Part shown: positions 60,736 through 64,000 of the stretch, piece by piece | Position numbering within the stretch: the stretch's first letter is position 1 | How the letters are laid out: every line of letters starts with the position of its first letter | Assembly (NCBI RefSeq): GCF_016919245.1 | Contig: NZ_JAFEJA010000001.1 | Location: 6,479,501 to 6,543,500 of the forward strand | From: Streptomyces zhihengii | GTDB lineage: Bacteria; Actinomycetota; Actinomycetes; Streptomycetales; Streptomycetaceae | DNA length: 64,000 nt | Reading direction: 5' to 3' | Notes under the pieces: generated by a model | Seen by the model: the letters and a program-made list of their open reading frames with translations, nothing else | Databases searched by the model: none | What the model was told of the DNA's origin: nothing | Program-made: the position numbers and the translations under genes

Positions 60736-61434
60736 TCACCGCAATTTCCCGGGCTCGATGCCGAGCAGCTCGTGCAGCGCCCGCTCGCCGTCCCCGGTGA
60801 CCTTCACGGCCCGCTCCGAGCCGATCCGCACGCACCAGCCCGACTCCAGCGCGTGGGCGCACAGCCGGGCACCGGCGACCCCCGCGAGGTGGGGGCGGCG
60901 CTCGGTCCAGTCCAGGCAGCCGCGGGCCAGCGGCCGGCGCCCGGTGCGCGCGAGCGGGATGCCGGCCTCGCCGAACCAGGCGACGCCCCGCTCGGTGAGC
61001 GCGAAGCCGGAGTCCTGGGTGAGCAGCCCGCGCGCCGTCATGGCCGCGGCGACGGTGATGCCGAGGCGCCCGGCGAGGTGGTCGTAGCAGGTGCGGCCCC
61101 GGGCCATGGCGTGGGCGGCGCTCGACTCGCGCAGGGAGCGCGGCCGGGGCGCCGCGCCCGGTGCGGCGTACGCGGCCAGCTCCTCGACCAGGTGCGCCAC
61201 CCGGTCGTCGGCGAGGCGCACATAGCGGTGGCGCCCTTGGCGCTCCTCGGCGAGCAGACCCCCCGCGACCAGCTTGCCGAGGTGCTCGCTCGCGGTCGAG
61301 GGGGCGACCCCGCCGTGCCGCGCCAGCTCGCCGGCCGTCCAGGCGCGCCCGTCGAGCAGGGCCAGCGCGAACCCGGCGCGGGTCTCGTCGGCGAGCAGCG
61401 AGGCGAAGGCGGCGAGGTCCCGGGAGGAGGTCAT
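60736..61434 (-). CDS. ArsR/HTH_20-type winged-helix regulator
   Basis: 232 residues. HTH about 8-75: FASLLADETRAGFALALLDG, ELARHGGVAPSTASEHLGKLVAGGLLAEERQGRHRYVRL (residues 35-73). No metal-binding Cys pattern. A second domain (about 110-225) includes GRTCYDHLAGRLGITVAAAM and a C-terminal half. This is the DUF-type ArsR family that often controls an adjacent transporter, here EamA. Confidence 0.85.
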   Translation of the reverse strand: MTSSRDLAAFASLLADETRAGFALALLDGRAWTAGELARHGGVAPSTASEHLGKLVAGGLLAEERQGRHRYVRLADDRVAHLVEELAAYAAPGAAPRPRSLRESSAAHAMARGRTCYDHLAGRLGITVAAAMTARGLLTQDSGFALTERGVAWFGEAGIPLARTGRRPLARGCLDWTERRPHLAGVAGARLCAHALESGWCVRIGSERAVKVTGDGERALHELLGIEPGKLR

Positions 61435-61485
61435 GCCCCCAGCATGCGGCAGCCATGTTTCGGCGACGGCCGAAGGGTCGCGGAC

Positions 61486-61553
61486 GGAAGCGGGCCGTGT
61501 CGGGGTGCGTGACGGGAAGCGGGCCGTGTCGGGGGGCGTGACGGGAGGCGGGC
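61486..61553 (+). repeat. 29-bp tandem repeat
   Basis: GGAAGCGGGCCGTGTCGGGG-type units start at 61486, 61515 and 61544 (the third partial). It lies between two minus-strand genes, upstream of the ArsR-like gene. Confidence 0.75.
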
Positions 61554-61583
61554 CGCACGGCCGCCCACGGGCCGGGGCGGCCC

Positions 61584-62249
61584 TCAGGAGCCCGAGACCG
61601 CCCAGTCGCGCCGGGCGCCCGACTCGTACTGCAGGGCCAGCCCGTCCAGCAGCGCGCGCAGCCCCGTCGCGAACGCCCCCTCGTCGACCTGCTCCTGGCG
61701 GTCGGCCAGCAGGTGGGCCTGGCCCAGGTGCGGGTAGTCGGCCGGGTCGTAGGCGTCCGCGTCGTCGACGAAGCCGCGGGCGAAGGAACCGAGCGCCGAG
61801 CCGGTGATGAAGTAGCGCATCAGCGCGCCGATGTACGTCGCCTGGGCGGGCGGCCAGCCCGCGCGGACCATGGCGCCGAAGACCGCGTCGGCGACCTTGA
61901 GGCCGGCGGGGCGGCGGCCCGGCCCCCTCGCCAGCACGGGGACGGTGTTGGGGTGGGCGCGCAGCGCGGAGCGGTAGGAGAGCGCCCAGTCGTGCAGCGC
62001 GGTGCGCCAGTCCCGCGGGTCGTCCTCGTCGAACATCGACAGGTCGACACGGGCGCTGACGGCGTCGGCCACGGCGTCCAGGATCTCGTCCTTGTTGCGG
62101 AAGTGGTTGTAGAGCGAGGGGCCGCTGACCCCCAGCTCGGCCGCGAGCCTGCGGGTGGAGACCGCGTCCAGCCCCTCCGCGTCGACGAGCGCGCCGGCCG
62201 CCTCGACGATGCGGTCACGGCTGAGGAGGGGCTTGCGCGGTCGGGCCAT
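61584..62249 (-). CDS. TetR-family regulator of acyl/alcohol metabolism genes
   Basis: 221 residues from the ATG at 62249. HTH: RIVEAAGALVDAEGLDAVST, RRLAAELGVSGPSLYNHFRNK. The TetR_C-type second domain has ALHDWALSYRSALRAHPNTV. Divergent from the acyl-CoA dehydrogenase. The operator AACTAGCAGTGGTAGTT in the gap, and its close inverted copy before the ALDH/ADH operon, are probable binding sites. Confidence 0.88.
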   Translation of the reverse strand: MARPRKPLLSRDRIVEAAGALVDAEGLDAVSTRRLAAELGVSGPSLYNHFRNKDEILDAVADAVSARVDLSMFDEDDPRDWRTALHDWALSYRSALRAHPNTVPVLARGPGRRPAGLKVADAVFGAMVRAGWPPAQATYIGALMRYFITGSALGSFARGFVDDADAYDPADYPHLGQAHLLADRQEQVDEGAFATGLRALLDGLALQYESGARRDWAVSGS

Positions 62250-62277
62250 GCGGCACATAGTAGGGCCTGGCAAAATA

Positions 62278-62294
62278 AACTAGCAGTGGTAGTT
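62278..62294 (+). promoter_or_regulatory. AACTA-N7-TAGTT operator between TetR and acyl-CoA dehydrogenase
   Basis: AACTAGCAGTGGTAGTT, 19 bp before the dehydrogenase ATG, so it overlaps the likely promoter or leader of a short mRNA. See the matching site at 49476. Confidence 0.7.
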
Positions 62295-62312
62295 AAAGTG
62301 GGGTGCCCGCGT

Positions 62313-63464
62313 ATGAACCTGGAGCTCACCGAGGAGCAGACGGCCGTCCGCCGGCTCGCCGCGGACTTCGTCGCCCGTGAGATCGCCCCCCATGTCGTCG
62401 ACTGGGACCGGGCCGAGAGCGTCGACCGCGGGATCGTGAAGAAGCTCGGCGCCGTCGGCTTCCTCGGCCTCACCGTCGACGAGGAGTACGGCGGCTCCGG
62501 CGGCGACCACCTCGCCTACTGCCTGGTCACCGAGGAGCTCGGCCGCGGCGACTCCTCGGTGCGCGGCATCGTCTCCGTCTCCCTCGGGCTGGTCGCCAAG
62601 ACCGTCGCCGCGTACGGCACCGAGGAGCAGAAGCGGGCCTGGCTGCCCCGGCTGACCTCGGGCGACGCCGTCGGCTGCTTCGGGCTCACCGAGCCGGGGA
62701 CCGGCTCGGACGCGGGCAGCCTGGCCACCCGGGCCGTCCCCGACGGCGGCGACTACGTCGTCAACGGCTCGAAGATGTTCATCACCAACGGGACCTGGGC
62801 CGATGTGGTGCTGCTGTTCGCCCGCACCAACGACACCCCCGGCCACCGGGGCGTCTCCGCCTTCCTCGTCCCGACCGACACCCCCGGGCTGACCCGCCGC
62901 ACCATCCACGGCAAGCTCGGCCTGCGCGGCCAGGCCACCGCCGAACTGGTCCTCGAAGACGTGCGGATCCCCGCCTCCGCCATGCTCGGCCAGGAGGGCA
63001 GGGGCTTCTCCGTCGCCATGTCGGCGCTGGCCAAGGGCCGGATGTCGGTGGCGGCCGGCTGCGTCGGCATCGCCCAGGCCGCGCTGGACGCGGCGGTCGG
63101 GTACGCGGGGGAGCGCGAGCAGTTCGGCCGCCCCATCGCCCGGTACCAGCTCGTCCAGGAGCTGATCAGCGACATCGCGGTGGACGTCGACGCCGCCCGC
63201 CTGCTCACCTGGCGGGTGGCCGACCTCGTCGACCGGGGCGAGGAGTTCGCCACGGCGGCCTCCAAGGCCAAGCTCTTCGCCTCCGAGGCGGCGGTGCGCG
63301 CGGCCAACAACGCCCTCCAGGTCTTCGGCGGATACGGCTACATCGACGAGTACCCGGTCGGCAAGCTGCTCCGCGACGCCCGGGTGATGACCCTCTACGA
63401 GGGCACCAGCCAGATCCAGAAGCTGATCATCGGCCGTGCCCTCACGGGGGTCAGCGCCTTCTGA
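62313..63464 (+). CDS. Acyl-CoA dehydrogenase
   Basis: 383 residues. FAD and substrate segments: CFGLTEPGTGSDAGSLATRA, YVVNGSKMFITNGTWAD, GKLGLRGQATAELVLEDVR, AYERxxF-type GEREQFGRPIARYQLVQ, and LQVFGGYGYIDEYPV. The catalytic base Glu is in LYEGTSQIQKLIIGRAL. It removes two hydrogens from acyl-CoA to give the 2-enoyl-CoA, passing electrons to ETF. It may act on the acid produced by the ADH/ALDH pair, given the shared operator. Confidence 0.95.
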   Translation: MNLELTEEQTAVRRLAADFVAREIAPHVVDWDRAESVDRGIVKKLGAVGFLGLTVDEEYGGSGGDHLAYCLVTEELGRGDSSVRGIVSVSLGLVAKTVAAYGTEEQKRAWLPRLTSGDAVGCFGLTEPGTGSDAGSLATRAVPDGGDYVVNGSKMFITNGTWADVVLLFARTNDTPGHRGVSAFLVPTDTPGLTRRTIHGKLGLRGQATAELVLEDVRIPASAMLGQEGRGFSVAMSALAKGRMSVAAGCVGIAQAALDAAVGYAGEREQFGRPIARYQLVQELISDIAVDVDAARLLTWRVADLVDRGEEFATAASKAKLFASEAAVRAANNALQVFGGYGYIDEYPVGKLLRDARVMTLYEGTSQIQKLIIGRALTGVSAF

Positions 63465-63482
63465 GCCCGGGGCGCCCCGGGC
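63465..63482 (+). terminator. Palindromic terminator after acyl-CoA dehydrogenase
   Basis: GCCCGGGGCGCCCCGGGC, perfect 18-bp palindrome directly after the stop. Confidence 0.6.
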
Positions 63483-63579
63483 CCGCAGCGCGGGGCCGCG
63501 GCGCACGGGCGCCGGCCTGAGTACACGGATGAGTAGCAGCGCCCATGTGACGCCCGCCACGGCCCGCGATGCTGGGGCC

Positions 63580-63867
63580 ATGAGTGAGACACAGGTCAAG
63601 CAGCAGAACACCGCGGCCTACTACAGCCAGGCCGTGATCTCCTTCGCCGTCGCGCTCGGCGCCGTGGCCGTCGGGATCTACCACATGGACGCGGACGCCT
63701 GGGTGCGCGCCTTCCTCGCCGTCGCCGTGCTGTACCTGACGACATCGGCCTTCACGCTCGCCAAGGTGGTCCGGGACCGCCAGGAGGCCGGGCAGATCGT
63801 CAGCCGGGTCGACCAGGCCCGGCTGGAGAAGCTGCTGGCCGAGCACGACCCCTTCCAGAAGCTGTAG
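63580..63867 (+). CDS. YiaA/YiaB-family small membrane protein
   Basis: 95 residues. Two helices (SQAVISFAVALGAVAVGIYHMD and WVRAFLAVAVLYLTTSAFTLAKVVRD) joined by a short loop, with the YiaA/B motif KVVRDRQEAGQIVSRVDQARLEKLLAEHDPF at the C-terminus (residues 62-92). Function in the cell envelope unknown. GGGG before the ATG serves as RBS. Confidence 0.9.
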   Translation: MSETQVKQQNTAAYYSQAVISFAVALGAVAVGIYHMDADAWVRAFLAVAVLYLTTSAFTLAKVVRDRQEAGQIVSRVDQARLEKLLAEHDPFQKL

Positions 63868-63984
63868 GCACGCGCCGGGGGCCGCCCCGGCGCCCGGCGC
63901 GCCCGCACCCTCCCGCCGCGCGGCCCTAAGCGGGCGCTCATGCGCGGGGTATGGTGTCGTCCTGTGCCAGGGAAGGGGCGAGTG

Positions 63985-64000
63985 ATGACTGCGGCGGACC
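63985..64000 (+). CDS. Start of a gene cut by the window edge
   Basis: ATG ACT GCG GCG GAC after AAGGGG (a GTG at 63982 is also possible). A TATGGT -10 lies at 63950-63955. Only five codons are visible, so no product can be named. Confidence 0.5.

Noticed and set aside
1..64000. tRNA, rRNA, CRISPR, IS element, phage or integrase signatures
   Set aside because: Read on both strands for cloverleaf, direct-repeat and transposase patterns; none found. Repeats present are local tandem arrays.

Overview
The window is about 64 kb of very high-GC DNA (third codon positions almost all G or C) with overlapping ATGA/GTGA gene joints, many GTG starts, secreted streptogrisin-type proteases, a LAXTG sortase substrate, an XRE/DUF397 relic and a DnaE2 plus Y-family cassette. 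Together these point to a Streptomyces chromosome. I see no tRNA, rRNA, CRISPR array, insertion sequence or phage.

Layout. 1-9.96 kb: a probable sulfur-compound uptake and oxidation locus. A leaderless short ORF ending ...RVWSSSC stands before a GNAT and lipoprotein pair on the minus strand. Divergent from it is a long plus-strand operon: two polar-amino-acid ABC permeases, an ATPase, a binding lipoprotein, an FAD/NAD(P)-binding protein, two LLM flavin monooxygenases and a DUF1684 protein. 10.2-12.5 kb: two streptogrisin proteases (SprB- and SprD-like), the second followed by tandem copies of its own 3' end. 12.8-18.6 kb: a membrane protein, then LexA-boxed dnaE2 with a Y-family polymerase-like partner. 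18.9-20.8 kb: a secreted lipase and an AA10 LPMO with a sortase tail. 21.2-25.6 kb: a VOC protein, a CitB-type response regulator without a kinase, and a complete TctCBA transporter. 25.8-31.1 kb: DUF402, GNAT, GntR, an AAA ATPase, an SGNH lipase and a degenerate Ser/Thr kinase. 31.4-37.2 kb: a small unknown, a CoA-transferase, a lone type ISP C-terminal domain, a UTRA regulator, homogentisate dioxygenase and a TetR. 37.3-45.8 kb: a molybdopterin oxidoreductase, CitMHS plus MFS transporters, a sortase with its likely substrate, and a sugar-type ABC ATPase. 45.8-49.4 kb: a PAS-GAF-PP2C phosphatase, a HEAT protein and a MerR-HEAT regulator behind a 19-bp-spacer promoter. 49.5-52.0 kb: an aldehyde and alcohol dehydrogenase operon. 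52.1-52.5 kb: a deletion scar joining two gene relics, then DUF397.

53.0-59.7 kb is the most unusual part: a divergent, RiPP-like locus. The left arm (minus) has a 21-codon ORF with one Cys, two DUF692/MNIO-type enzymes, an unassigned helper and a MATE exporter. The right arm (plus) has an 80-residue peptide with eight Cys, an S8 protease with a non-canonical active site, a small CxxC protein and a protein resembling the PatG C-terminal domain of cyanobactin systems. I know of no described pathway with this combination.

59.7-64 kb: an EamA exporter with an ArsR-like regulator, a TetR divergent from an acyl-CoA dehydrogenase, a YiaA/B membrane protein and the start of one more gene. The TetR promoter carries a 17-bp dyad that recurs, inverted and nearly identical, before the distant aldehyde/alcohol dehydrogenase operon, which suggests one regulon.
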